A DNA stretch of 64,000 bases from Apostichopus japonicus (taxonomy: Eukaryota > Echinodermata > Holothuroidea > Aspidochirotida > Stichopodidae). Below are positions 1 through 12,501 of this stretch, piece after piece (within the stretch, counting starts at the first letter, position 1; each line of letters begins with the position of its first letter). The translations under genes and the position numbers were made by a program. The DNA lies in assembly GCF_037975245.1 (NCBI RefSeq), contig NC_092571.1, positions 20,484,917 to 20,548,916 on the forward strand, in the 5' to 3' direction. Under the pieces are notes generated by a model. It ran no database searches. It was not told where the DNA came from and worked only from the letters and a program-made list of their open reading frames with translations.

Positions 1-930
1 ACGTTCACTTTGCGTGTTATGCACTTGATAGGTATTCCGTTGTTTCTATTTACGACGTATTCCATTTTGATTTAGGTTACACATCTAGTTAATGTTTTAG
101 ATGGTAAGAAATGCGAGGACGCATTTGTATCTTGGGTGGGAAGAGTGTTACGGGAAAACAACCTAATTTTCTCGTGTGTACGTATTTTCTATTTACCGTT
201 ATAAAATGTTTCTTACGTAACGTTTCAGCTAGGAGGTCTCTAGTTTGTGTAACTTGAGTATCAGTTTATTGCTGGCTGCGGAAGTTGGTTCTTGCTGCCG
301 GGGCTTTATGTAAACAGTCCGGTGGACAAGGCCTCCTTTGTTCTTAGTATACGGGTAATTATTAGGGGTGCATAGACAGTGGGGCGGGGTTAGTTCATAT
401 TCGTATAGTATTGTAGAGACCGTTGACCGGCTGTCATTGGGCTATGGCGCTTGTCAATCTCACTGGCTTTTTCATAATTGGTTAATTAAATCGTGTATAG
501 GGTTCTATACAGTTACGGGGGTATTTATAATGTCGTGCAAGGAGCGTTTTTAGACATTAAGTTGCGATATATTCAGTGTAATTTGCTAGGCAGAATCTAT
601 GCCGAATTTGTATGTTGTTTTAGGGACTTAGATTATTTTTGGCTTGTGCAGAGGGTCAAGTTATGCACTCAGCAGTTGCGCTGCGTAACTGCTTGTGCCT
701 GCATGCATTCTGCAGCTGCGCTGCGTAACTGCTTGTGCCTGCGCAAGGTCGTCGCAGCGTAGGGTTCGCGGGCTGACGAACTTCATCGTTAGCTGCGCTG
801 CGTTGTCCTTACGCTGCGTCGCCCTTGACGCAGTACCTATAGATTAGCTGCGTTGTGCCTGCGCTGCGTTGTCTTTGACGCAGCGCCTATAGTTAGCTGC
901 GCTGCTAGGCAGCTTACATATTAGGGCTAG
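1..930 (+). repeat. Dispersed element, copy 1: conserved core plus GC-rich tandem array
   Basis: The segment at about 283-515 is clearly similar to the reverse complement of about 49,145-49,362. Shared landmarks, in the same order, are TTGGTTCTTGCTGCC, ACAGTCC.GTGGACAAGGC, CCTTTGTTCTT, GGGCGGGGT, GTTGACCGGC and GTCATTGGG. Inside the core, TAGTATTGTAGAGACCG followed by TTGACCGGC and TGTCAATCTC is reminiscent of a degraded tRNA-type A box, anticodon arm and B box; that reading is tentative. About 140 bp downstream, 660-910 is an irregular GC-rich array built on GCTGCGCTGCG and ACGCAG motifs. It includes a ~30-bp unit repeated at 672 and 713 and a second pair at about 793 and 846. No long open frame is credible; short ORFs here come from repeat sequence. 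The 5' end is cut by the window edge, so the terminal repeat seen on the other copy is not visible. Confidence 0.6.
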
Positions 931-3900
931 TTCCTGTATGACGCCCTTGTTATTGTGTTTAGGTTTTATTGTTCTACTTTCTGTATATATTATTTGTTTA
1001 TTATGCTTTACGAAAGATGTACGGCAGGTACATTGTTTACCTAATTATACTTTTTAAACTCTTAATGCACTGTTAGTGTACTTCTTTTCAACGGTGTCCT
1101 CGAGTCTCTTTCTACAACCCCCTTCCTCAATTGCCAACTGGGTACTTCACCATACACACCGAAGCGGAAAGCGTTACAATACTGTAACCATGTTGTCATG
1201 ACGGTGTTACTTCAAGACTCACTGAGGTAATGGAGTTTAACGTCTGTCTATATGCCAGACACTTAGCAATATACAGTTTGATTTATATCAGGAATGTATA
1301 TAACATTAAATATTTATGTGGGTATGACAGTTTGGACTACGTGCATGTCCGTGTATCTACATAACGCTTTATAAACGGTTATCATAAATGATTGCACGTA
1401 TTACATACATAACTTAGACATTTAGAACATCTTCGTACAGCAGAATTGAAGTCAAAATACATATGAAAACTGAACTTATATTTAGGCCAAATTTCATCTT
1501 ACTATAACGTCAACCTAATCAAGTAAATTCCATGCTCAATACGTGCGATATAATAATATGCAAATGTTATCTGTTGTATATATTTAAATATCCATGTAAA
1601 TATGCATTACAAAAGAGCAAAGAATTTGACGAGTTTAATTTCAAATGAAATGGAGTAAAAAGTCTTCAAAATTGAGACTTCCCGTTTTGCTTTTTACATC
1701 ATTCCAATTAATACACACTGATGAATATGAAAAATGTCTCTGGGGACGGATTATTGAAAGCCGAATAAAATAATTTATTAGGCATATTACCGTTGCTGAT
1801 TATCTCTCATCAAATTCTAGGAGAGTGCCTTATAGTTTGGCCTACATTTTCATTTTGAGAAATACTTTGATAAGAATGTGGTCAAATTGTTGACCAAACT
1901 TGAAAAGCTGCTCGAAAAGCTGCGACAACAGTTATCAAAACATTATAGTAAACTTTGCCATCGTTAATCATTATAATTAATTACTTTGATATATAAACAA
2001 TGTATGTGAGGTTAAAAATAACATGTACACTTACTTTAATTCCAACACATTGCTTGCGATAAGATAACAAGCACTCGGTGCAGAGCGCGAACACAAAAGT
2101 ATCTCAAAATGTTGACTATGTTGCCACGGTGACAGGGGGCCCATGGAATTTGGTAACGAGCGCGCGCTATCTGTTTAAGATAGTTATCGCTTCATAATAT
2201 ACAGACTTGCTTGACGGGATACCAGCCGTTTTTAACCAGGTGACAAGTTAAGATGGATTATATCGTAATCCTAAGACAGCCGAGAAAGTTGGTGGGGTGT
2301 CGTTCAAGAAAAATATCTATCTTGGGGTCAGTAACTCCAGCAGATATTTTTAAGCCAGCAATTAATCTCAGCTTGTTACAATTTAATCTGTCGCTGTCTC
2401 CTGTATAGGACACGACACAAGTTCATGTGCCTGTATATACAAGACTTCCGATCAAAATCTCACACTATATCTATATCGTTATATGCATAAGGCCTCAATT
2501 GGGCGAAGGAACGAAAGCAGGGTTGGCGGAAGATATTTGAACGGGTGGGTTGGGGGGGGGGGTGGGCACAACAAAATGCATAAAGTTGTATTTTACAGTA
2601 CGCATAGGAGGTAAACGATGTTTTTGTATGCCATATATATGGTTTTCCATACCTACACGTACCATGGTTTCCTATACAGTTCAGCTGCATAAAATCCTGT
2701 TGATAACAGTTTCGTTTAGTGATATTGGATTACAATAGCGCCCTTTCCCTGAATCTGGTTGTGGTAGCAACATCAAACACTTTTGGTGTATTCTTTTTTT
2801 TTCTCACATAATTGAATTCAAGCAGAAAGAAAAGAAATGAAGATCCGGTCGTTTAGCTTTAACAAAGTAGTTGAAACATGAGACTAGTCTGTACCTTACC
2901 TTCCATTGTGTCTGTATAAGAACACCTGACAACAATGGACATTATTTACACAATGTCTATACAATAAGAATTCAGGCCTACTTCATAAAAGGTTACATTT
3001 TCCTCGCTACTCAGCGTAAATAATATATTCGAGAAGATTGCACTCATTCTATGGAACGCTTAGTTTGCAACGTTAAGTTAATGTACATTTTAGGCAATAT
3101 CCGTATTTCTGCCTATATTTAGGAGGGATGTGTGTGATGAGGCGTGTTCATGTATAAGCAATGTCCATATATATGGATATATTCGGCGAGGGTGTTCGTG
3201 AGGAGGTATACGGGCGGGTGTGTGGAGCAGAGGGGTCTGGGCGTGTCCAATTTCCACTTAACAACTTACCAAAGAGGACATTTTCACTATCAGAGTGGAG
3301 CAAGCTACCTTATTTTAGCCAGATACACTTGCAGGTTGTTGTAGTGAAGAATTGATAAATAGCTGCGTGTACGCATTTCGTGCAATTGGTATTATGTAGC
3401 CGGATGTAGAATCAGAAATAGAATCAACTGTGCATGCAATGAAGGGCTACATGCACGTCACGTGATAACTAACTATGAACTGCCCTTCAGTGTAACTCTC
3501 TGTAATATTGGTGCGGTTGCTATAGGCAACAGATTTCTTAGTGTCGCAATACCTGTTTGCTGATGAATTTCGGACAACAACCTTCCGAAGTAGCTTCGAT
3601 GTTTCTCATTCTAAATGCACTCTGACCTGGTGGGTTTAAAGAAAAAAAAGCTGTCGCAATCGAAAGAAAGAAATTTATTTTCTGTTGCGCGAACGATTTA
3701 CCGTAAATCACTGCGACCGCCCATGTCAGCATGTTCATTACACAAATGTAAAAGAAATAAGTCTACACATGCGGCCCTACCAAGCTTCAACGCAGTCCTA
3801 TGACTCGTATTTTTACCATTTCAAGGTGGAAACGTCTGAAAACACATTTTTATTCATTGCAATGGAAGGAAATGACACAATTTTGCAAGCTACATCGTTA

Positions 3901-4621
3901 AGACCGAGAGAAAGATACTATTCAAGAGAAGGAACATAAGACAGGCTAGCCACGGAAGTGAAAGTATTCCTAGGCCTAACGGTCGTAAAAAAAACAGAGA
4001 GAATTGATTTGCGCATGATTTGTTGGGCGGAGCTTGTACATTTTGATTGAAGTTTGTAGAATCTACCGATTCGTTAAAAAATCTGGCGAATTTTATTAAG
4101 CTCAAAATTATTAACGACAGATAATTCAATAAAAATAAGCAATATTGATATGAAAATTGCATAGAACGGTGTCATTTTCACTGAGCTTTTAGTGCAGTAA
4201 GCTGGAAAGGTTGAAGTTTAAATTTGGCAAACAAGTACTGAGACTTTAAGATATAGTATATTCCAATCTCATTTGTCATCAGCCAGTAAGTTACTGCTCC
4301 AAGCGAAACACTGGATGTTTGTTACAAGTATTATTTTGTTTCTACAAACAAACAAAAAAGATAAAAAGATAAAGAAAGACCTATGCTCGTGAATCCCTTG
4401 GAGTTGTAAACTGTAGCCTATGTTAATTGTAGTTACGATGGTGTTCATTGACTAAATGTATGTTTATATAAAGACCTGTGTTAAACTATAACAACAACAA
4501 TATAGTTTTGCATCACTACATAATTATGTAAACTATTTCCTTATACAGTAATTGTCGCACAATCAACTATTTCCTCCTCTTAAAAAGAAGAACATGATAA
4601 TTTCATCACACCAGGACACGT

Positions 4622-4841
<220 letters not shown>

Positions 4842-6954
4842 GCTATGTATATATATAATCATAGATACGCGACAAAATTAATCAACATCGAAATAATTTT
4901 ATCGGTATATTCATTTTCCTGTTTCCCATTCGGTATTGTAGTACTAACGATTATACAAACATGCAGAGATAAAAAAAAATAAAAAAACTTAACACTTTAC
5001 AGATTGATTTTATATTTCGAATAGAAGCGAACGAAAATTGATCCCGTCTCATTGAGTTTCGCAGCTATATTGATTTACTGGCTGGCACGAGAAACATTTC
5101 GACGAACAGGCAACCGATTGTGTGCAAACAAGCTGCCATTGTTGGACACCATTTGGGTTTTATATTGTCAAACAAGAAGGTTACTATATATGTAGAGATA
5201 CTGTATTCCTTTAGCGTGTCGCTCAGTTACTCGCGTATATAGTTGAAAGGACATATTGAATGTTGTATGTTAGACTGCACTTTCATGTTAGAGTGACAGT
5301 CTTTAGGTCGAAACCCGAGGACAGGAGTCGTGGGAAGGCTGCGTTGTGTTCTACTAAACTTACTCGTATGGCATTGATCAAACGTCAAATTTACTTTGGA
5401 AAGAAACGCTTTTATGTAGAAATTGTGTGAACAAGGATGATGGTATAATTCGGAAAAGGGACAATCCGTTGTATGGTAATCATACTATTTCCCAACTTCT
5501 GTGTGTGTTTGTTGAGACAGGTAGGTAACTTTTTTCCTTTCTTTTATGCTATAATTAGACCTGTAGTTTGAAACTATCATTGATCATCTTTTGTAGTTCC
5601 GATAAAGTACGAAATAATTATAGCCTACCAACGCTCCCCCCCCCACCCGATCCTACATTCCGGCTCATGGTGAAGTCTCTTCATGCGGTCCCTCTTTTGT
5701 AATTCGAAATTAAATAGCCTGTATTGGATACTATATACCGAAAGTGAATTAATTAAGAAAACAAAACAAAACTCCAAAACTGAGGTACATTTCATAACAG
5801 GGGTTCTCAATACAGAAATGTGAACTGCAAAATATTTCAATCCGGCCCACCGCGAAAGATGGACTCACGATCTTACGATAATTGGGAATGGGATGAGGTG
5901 TGGGGGGGGGGGGGGTGGATGGGCGAGGGGTGGAGGGGCGCTTAAGCGCGAGAACCGTGTATACTTGTCTACCCTGCAGGTTGTTTAATCTAAGTATAGC
6001 AGGATTTTGCTTAAGCTCTGGCCCAACCAATGTAGTCCTCTGACCCTTGGGAATGAGAACCTATTATATAGTCTTTTGGCGGTTTTTTCTGCGTTCTCAT
6101 TTCTTATCAAGCCTAACGCAGAGGTGCCAGTTGCAGTGTATTTCAGTTTAATTTCCAAACGACTTTATAAATACGAAAATAAGGATTAAAAATTACAAAA
6201 AGAAGAGAAAGTTAAAAAGTCTCAGACAGGAAAGGAACAATGTAAACATTAGAAAGAAGCATAAAAAAAATGAAAAACGAATGTTGACAGAGTAGAAAGT
6301 TTCTTAGAACGCAGTTATAAGATTCCAAATTGGACCCGCCGAAAGAGCATGCAGCTCTCCCCTCCCCTCCCTCTCCTATTATGCAAAGTGGGAAGGGAAC
6401 CGGACCCCCTCAGCACTGTTCTCTAACATTACGCAACCTCAGTCTGTTGTTATCAATCTATCAATCTACATCTCATTCTGTGAGTTTCCATCCAAATGCA
6501 ATAGTTTAGCTTATACTGACTGCATTCTATAGCCTAATTCGACGTACACCTGTGTCCGACTGTACAACAATGCTTCTTTTACTGGCCTTGTTTTAATTCA
6601 CCCATAGCCTACAGTCCCAAAACCACCGTTACAGTAAAGGCTTATATACAACAGGAAGTTCACGGTTTGTAATGAAGGGTAACACGGTAACACCAATAAC
6701 ATGCTATATTGGTAACAGGTTAACCAAAACCAGTTATAGATGAAGTCATGCCTGACAAAATTTGGGGTTACACTGTTTTTGTCTGTGTGACCGGGTCATT
6801 GACTTATCATCGACAAATGTTTCCTGGGAAGGCCGCCATTTTGAAGGCAAACTCAGTTGTGTATAGGCGATGGCCCATAAAGATTCACACTGTTTGCCAT
6901 AACCGTGACCTTGGCGGCTAAATAGGAAATATTCAATTGTTTTTAGTTAGTTTT

Positions 6955-6991
6955 ACCAGGGAGTTGTTATGTTCCATAACAAATCCCTGGT
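6955..6991. repeat. Near-perfect hairpin (inverted repeat)
   Basis: The arms ACCAGGG..TTGTTATG and CATAACAA..CCCTGGT are separated by only three bases. They pair over about 15 bp with one small internal mismatch. No gene or larger element boundary is visible around it. Confidence 0.7.
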
Positions 6992-8573
6992 TTTACATTG
7001 AATTCGTGTAATTCTTCTTTACCACCTGTTTGGGATGCTATTTCAATTTGATCTTCTGTTTTTGGTTCAAACGTACGTGTTTATGCTCAAAATTAAGACA
7101 TCCGTCGATATGTTTTTCATCAAAAGACAATTCTAGAAAGTAGGATTCGCTAAACACTATAATCACATGTAAAGAGCAAATCGGATGTACCTTTTCGTTG
7201 AATCATTAGTTGAAATAAATCTTGAGCTTTCAAGATATGAATTTACTGGATCATTAAGGTTCAGTTAAAGTAACATCTGCATCTTTATTCCCCACATTTT
7301 GCTACTCATTCTGTAGTTTCTTCACCAGTTTAAAAAGAAATCACAGTTTTCAGCGCGTTGGAAGAGTGGTGGGAGGGGGAGGGGGGTAGGAGAGGTAAGG
7401 GTAACCGGAAGGGGAAGATGAGTCTACGTTATTTGTGTCATTGTTGTTTAGTACCGCATCAGGAATGCCTGGAATCAGGAAAACGATACTTGAAGATGAT
7501 CATTTCTCAAAGGTGATCTCATACGTGGAGGGTATATTCTTGGTGTATTCGGTGTATTGTATGGAACGCCAAAACTGACAAAACGATGATAATATTCCGA
7601 CATTAGTAATATTTTATCACCTAGAAATTTGAACGGGTACGGATCATGTTATCTAATAAGAGGACATTTTCATAACTGCATAGTGTGTAGTTTACCTTAT
7701 CTATATGGTTCCACACTCAGTGAAACAACATCGGTTAAAGGTATGGACTTATTCCATTATAACATCCTGCGTTTAATCGCTTCCATATTATGCCATTATC
7801 AATAAATCGGGGGTGGCTATTGACATCCCTGGAGATTAAAGACGTCACTACCGGTTTCCGTTTGAACGATAGAACTATGTAGTGGTCGTATGTGTACTTT
7901 ATACCAGGACTGTGCTGACATATTCGCCGCGATGAGTCATTGAGTATTGTTTTGTTTTAAATATAATTATGTTGTTTAACTCTTCGTTTAAAGAATAGAT
8001 ATATAATGATCATGGCAGAACACTGAATTTTATAATACTTTACCCTATTATATTCTACATTCAGATAGTTCTAGCATATTCAGGACCCCTATTTATGACC
8101 AGTATCCTTTTCAGGTATTGATACATACGACTAAAGAAACGATTTATATAGACTTCCAATGAACGTTGTATAATACGCTTCTTTGTACGTCTCAGTTTGC
8201 ATACCACATTGTGAAGCATTCCTCGTGACGTCATTACTTATTTGCATAAATTTGATTTCAGCATATATTCAAAGATCTACTCCCAATGCCAGAATACCTA
8301 GTATTCAGATTGACTATATGCATATAGTTTAGCTACTGCACTGAGCAGGACTATACCCTCATTAATGACAATAATAAAAGAAATATAAAAAAATATATAT
8401 ATAGCCTTGACGATCATACTCCAAAAATACATTCAGATGACGTCATGCATTTGGCAGGATCGCTGAGTATTGTTTACACGAGTATCCTGCTGCAGCTGTA
8501 GGAAAAGCTATTTTCCAATGACCTTTGACATGACTCCAGTATAATTTCTTTACCTGAATAAGGACATGAAAGT

Positions 8574-8587
8574 GTTACCATAGTAAC
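8574..8587. promoter_or_regulatory. Perfect RFX-type X-box palindrome
   Basis: GTTACCATAGTAAC matches the RFX-family X-box consensus GTNRCC-N2-RGYAAC at every position. It lies about 110 bp upstream of a TATA-like sequence and about 190 bp upstream of a candidate first coding exon. Use as a promoter element is inferred from that position. Confidence 0.4.
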
Positions 8588-8693
8588 AGGGATTATCTAA
8601 CATGAGTTTTCCACTTTGATCTTACTTGACTTGACGTTTCTTCTCTCTCCACCTCTCTCCCTTTTTTCTTCTTGCTTTTTGCGTTCTTTCGAG

Positions 8694-8703
8694 TATATAA
8701 ATA
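8694..8703 (+). promoter_or_regulatory. TATA-box-like element
   Basis: TATATAAATA lies about 70 bp upstream of the candidate ATG at 8,772, a spacing that leaves a short 5' leader. A pyrimidine-rich stretch precedes it. TA-rich sequence is common in this window, so the call depends on the neighbouring X-box and signal-peptide exon. Confidence 0.3.
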
Positions 8704-8771
8704 TCTATATAATTATTGAACTAGTTACGTCATGCATATGCATCACCTACACAATAACTGTATATACCAAA

Positions 8772-8884
8772 ATGAACATCCTACGGGCATTTTTGTTGTT
8801 GTTGTTGCTGCTTTTTTCCCATTGGTTTGCTTTGAAATCCCGACATGACTGGCCTCCGGCGTTGGAAACTGGCGTCAGTGGTGG
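8772..8884 (+). CDS. Candidate first coding exon of a secreted or membrane protein
   Basis: From ATG 8,772 the frame encodes a classic signal peptide: MNILRA, then a run of Leu/Phe (residues 6-15), then a hydrophilic stretch, KSRHDWPPALETGVSGG. It runs straight into a good splice donor, GG|GTAAGC, after 8,884 (phase 2). A TATA-like sequence and an X-box lie upstream. I could not identify a following exon before the transposon at 10.6 kb, so product and family are unknown. The mature N-terminus is too short to classify; a small secreted peptide precursor or a receptor are both possible. It may also be a chance Leu-rich ORF, since CTG/TTG-rich runs can mimic a signal peptide. Confidence 0.3.
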
Positions 8885-10626
8885 GTAAGCTGTACATAAT
8901 TATTTGCATTCTGAAATTGGAATCTTTCTGACTAGAAAACAACTTCTGTAAACAAAATTGATGGGAGGAACATTAAGTGTATGTTATGCTTATAGCTTTC
9001 TAGATCAAGTTGGATGAGTAGTTACCTTGTAATGGAATAAATTCTGATCTTGTCTTATTATTTAAATAAGAATGCCATGTAAGTAATTTTCCATAAATAC
9101 ACTGTGACTGTATAAAGCGGTCAGCAGGGTGTCAAACATGTCGCATGATCTGTCTGTATGTCTATAAGCGCGAGATGGTTTGACTCAATTCTTTCAGGGC
9201 TCCAAATTCCCCAATCCCTTATAACTTCCCGAACCCATGCTTCCTTCCGCCTATACAACGCTTAATAAAAGCCATGGCTTCAGAGACATTTAATTCGTGC
9301 CATAGCCAAAGCATACAGTGGTAAATATGTAACTGACATTGTAAAGGTCATACGTCACGCACGATGACGTTACGCACGATTAACATTTCATTTATTTACA
9401 AGCTACCGTACATTTGTACTATCATTTTGCTTATGTCTCCCATACATTCCCACATATCCATGTAACCTTTCAAAAGCATGCAAAAGTGCACACGATTCCA
9501 AATTTCCTTATTATCAGGTCTTTTTTTGTTCTCACTCTCTCTTTTTCTGTCAGAAGTACAGTGACCTTGCACTATATAAGCTTGAAAGTGTATAGCAACA
9601 TATGAAACTGGTATATAAACAGATTGAACTGTTTTGTGAGACATGATTTCCTACACCCGCCTACAGATTGGTTAATTCTCACAGTTTAAAAATAAGGAAA
9701 ACAGCTATATAGGCTAGCAATTATAACCCGTAGAGTTATTACTTGTATAAGGTGTAGGCTTTGCAACCCACTAAACCTGACACACATTCCAAAGTTAGCT
9801 TCTAAAACGTTGCAGCCCATCCACCTTGTATATACACAGTTAGTCCCCTTTTGTCAATTTTGTAGAAGTTCCTCCCTAACCTCCAAAAATAGGACGTGTA
9901 CCATTCGCTGACTCCTTGTAGGAAGGTCCCTTAAAGGTGGGGTTACGATCCTGTTCCATAGCCCTTCCCACGGGAGCGTTCCTTCCCATGCACCCCCAGT
10001 AAAGTCTACCCCTCCCCGTATACCTACAATCCTTCACCCATGTCCATGTAACCTTTCAGATGTTTATTCGAATCTCTGCTCCCCACCCACCCCCCCCCCC
10101 CCACACACACACATCTTCGGATGAAAGTACTATTTCATGGATATTTACAAAGAAGCACAACCACTTTTTCGACAGACAAATTGGTTGATTGGCAGGAACG
10201 GTTGTTCTGTCATGCAAAAGTATGATAGGATGTAACAAAACGAAATGTCCTGTAAAAGATGGTTGTTTGATTATCTTAATGGGTAATTTAGTCAATGTCA
10301 CAGGACTTCTGGTCTGTGGGCTTGTTACCTTCATGTTTATCCTATACGCTAAATGGTAGAATGTAGGTCAAACGATATTATCCTATCCTTTTATATACAT
10401 TATAATCCTACTTTGTTGTTCATTTACATTGAACCGTATAGTCTTGTATAAACTGTGTACTATAGACTTATAATTCGTGTATTCTTTCCACTTTTCCATC
10501 AATAATTGTTGCTGCAGGGCTCAAAGTGTATATTGATACTGTAATGGAAGTTATATCAGAGCGCTAACTTACAAATATGATATAATTCAACTTGTTAGGC
10601 TTGTAAAGTAACTTCAACTATGTATA
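8885..10626. other. No recognisable gene
   Basis: AT-rich, with a C-run followed by (CA)n at about 10,087-10,113. If the 8,772 exon is real, this would be part of its first intron. No second exon was identified. Confidence 0.4.
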
Positions 10627-10690
10627 GGCCATCAGCTGAAGCTCAAAATGTGGCTGTAAAATCAGTTTCGTTCCAGCAACACCGGGTCTA
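10627..10690 (+). repeat. Left terminal inverted repeat of the 4.1-kb transposon
   Basis: Pairs with 14,689-14,743. Fifteen outer bases (GGCCATCAGCTGAAG) are identical, followed by a few indels, then an identical 16-base block and a shared CGGGTCTA inner edge. Confidence 0.8.
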
Positions 10691-12501
10691 GATTTTTAAT
10701 GCATTTTGGGGTAGTTTAATGCATCACAAACATTATATCAAAAGTTCTCCAAAAAATTTCCTGCAGTATTTTTGTAAGAAACCCTTGAAATTGGGTATGT
10801 TATGTAGACATTACGTGCTACGATGCTATGTATTAGGAACACATGTGCTAACGTTAGATTTGGTACAGTGGTGCATACATACCACTCTTTTCTTATATGT
10901 TAAATTACGACTGATATATTTTTTTTGTATAATAGTTGGGTCAGGGTTACAAGAATGGTGGAAGAGGATTCTGGTCTAAGGGTCAGTGAGGGTTGTTTTC
11001 AGGCATTACAAGTTGTGCCCCCCCCCCTCCATTTTCGCCAAAATGGTAAAAAATCACATTTTCAACTTTGAAATATGAAATACAATTTTTGCACATTATA
11101 ACTTAAGGGTTTTAATTATAAAAATGTACCACTTTCAATAAACTCACATATAATGCTTTGTAATAAATCAAATATTTTTAGATTTTCCCCCTATGTTATG
11201 AATGAATTTCGTCTGTGCATGTATGCATAAATATACACATATAATGAAAAGTTCCTCTCCATAATTTTTACACTCCCTATCCAAACTGTTTTACAAATGC
11301 GACCCCCTCCCCCTCTACTTTACATGTAGCTAAATCCCTAGTTACAATGAGATGTACCAATGCCCCAAGACCAGTGAGCTATTTCTTTTGTATAAATCAA
11401 TATATAAGTTGGCACACTAAGACGTCATGGCATATCGTAGATGTGAAATAAAGTTATAGTCGGTATATATCCGTTACCTTAGTACTCTTTCTACAGTCTC
11501 CTGCAAAACTAGGTACTTTCTCCTTGTTACTGAAACGACATGTTTATAATTCGTATTCCTGCAAAAAGAGTTTCCAAGGGAGTTAACGCATAAAAGAAAA
11601 GATCGACAAGGTTTCGAATGGTATTTTGAATAATAATAGTTCTATATTCTACAAATAATATGAATAATAAAGGTGAATGGTACAAAGAAGTGAATAACGA
11701 AGACAGTTAACTTAAGCCCCAGATATAAAGAAATAATGTATCTATTAAGACTGGGTCGATACACTCAATGGTGTAGTAGAGCTGGGCCTTTGCGATGATT
11801 CAAGATACAGGTTCTTCATCAAAAGGCGCGGCGCGGAATTAATAAGTGATTAAAAGTTCATCGAAGGACAGTTGTACTAGTCTTAACAGTATCCACTTCA
11901 ATTCACTGCATGGAAGTCAGATATGGTATGGAAAAGGGAAAGTCTATTCCGTAGTAGAGGTGAAGATAATTAGATGAAATAAAAGTCACTAAAGACTTGA
12001 ATATCCTTCAGTCAAAACTTGAACAGATGCACAGAACATATTAACAATATGAATAAAACAGGTAACGAAATGTTACGGCAAACAATAAAGAACCGTGATA
12101 TTGGAACAGGGTCAGGGGCGACGGTTCCCCAACAACAGTATATAAACCTTTGACTGGTTTCAGGACGCGGTATTTGCGTCATCGTCATCAGTAAATGTAG
12201 TTGTGAATATGCAAGAGGTAAAGCATGCCCATAACACCCTCCTCCCCCCTCCCATCCCCTCTAAAAAAAAAAGGTGTGATTTGAAGAAAATGTGGATATT
12301 TATCAAAGGTGTCTGGTAGGTAGGGTAATCTACGTAAAACTACTAATAGCTGAAATGAATATATGAATAAGATCATGTTTACTGGTTCCTTTAAACTCTG
12401 GGGAACAAATTAATGACAACATAACTTTGAAAAAGTTAACCCTCTTCACAAACTTCAAACTTGATTAAAATTTCAGACTAAGATATCAAGATTTAACACC
12501 A

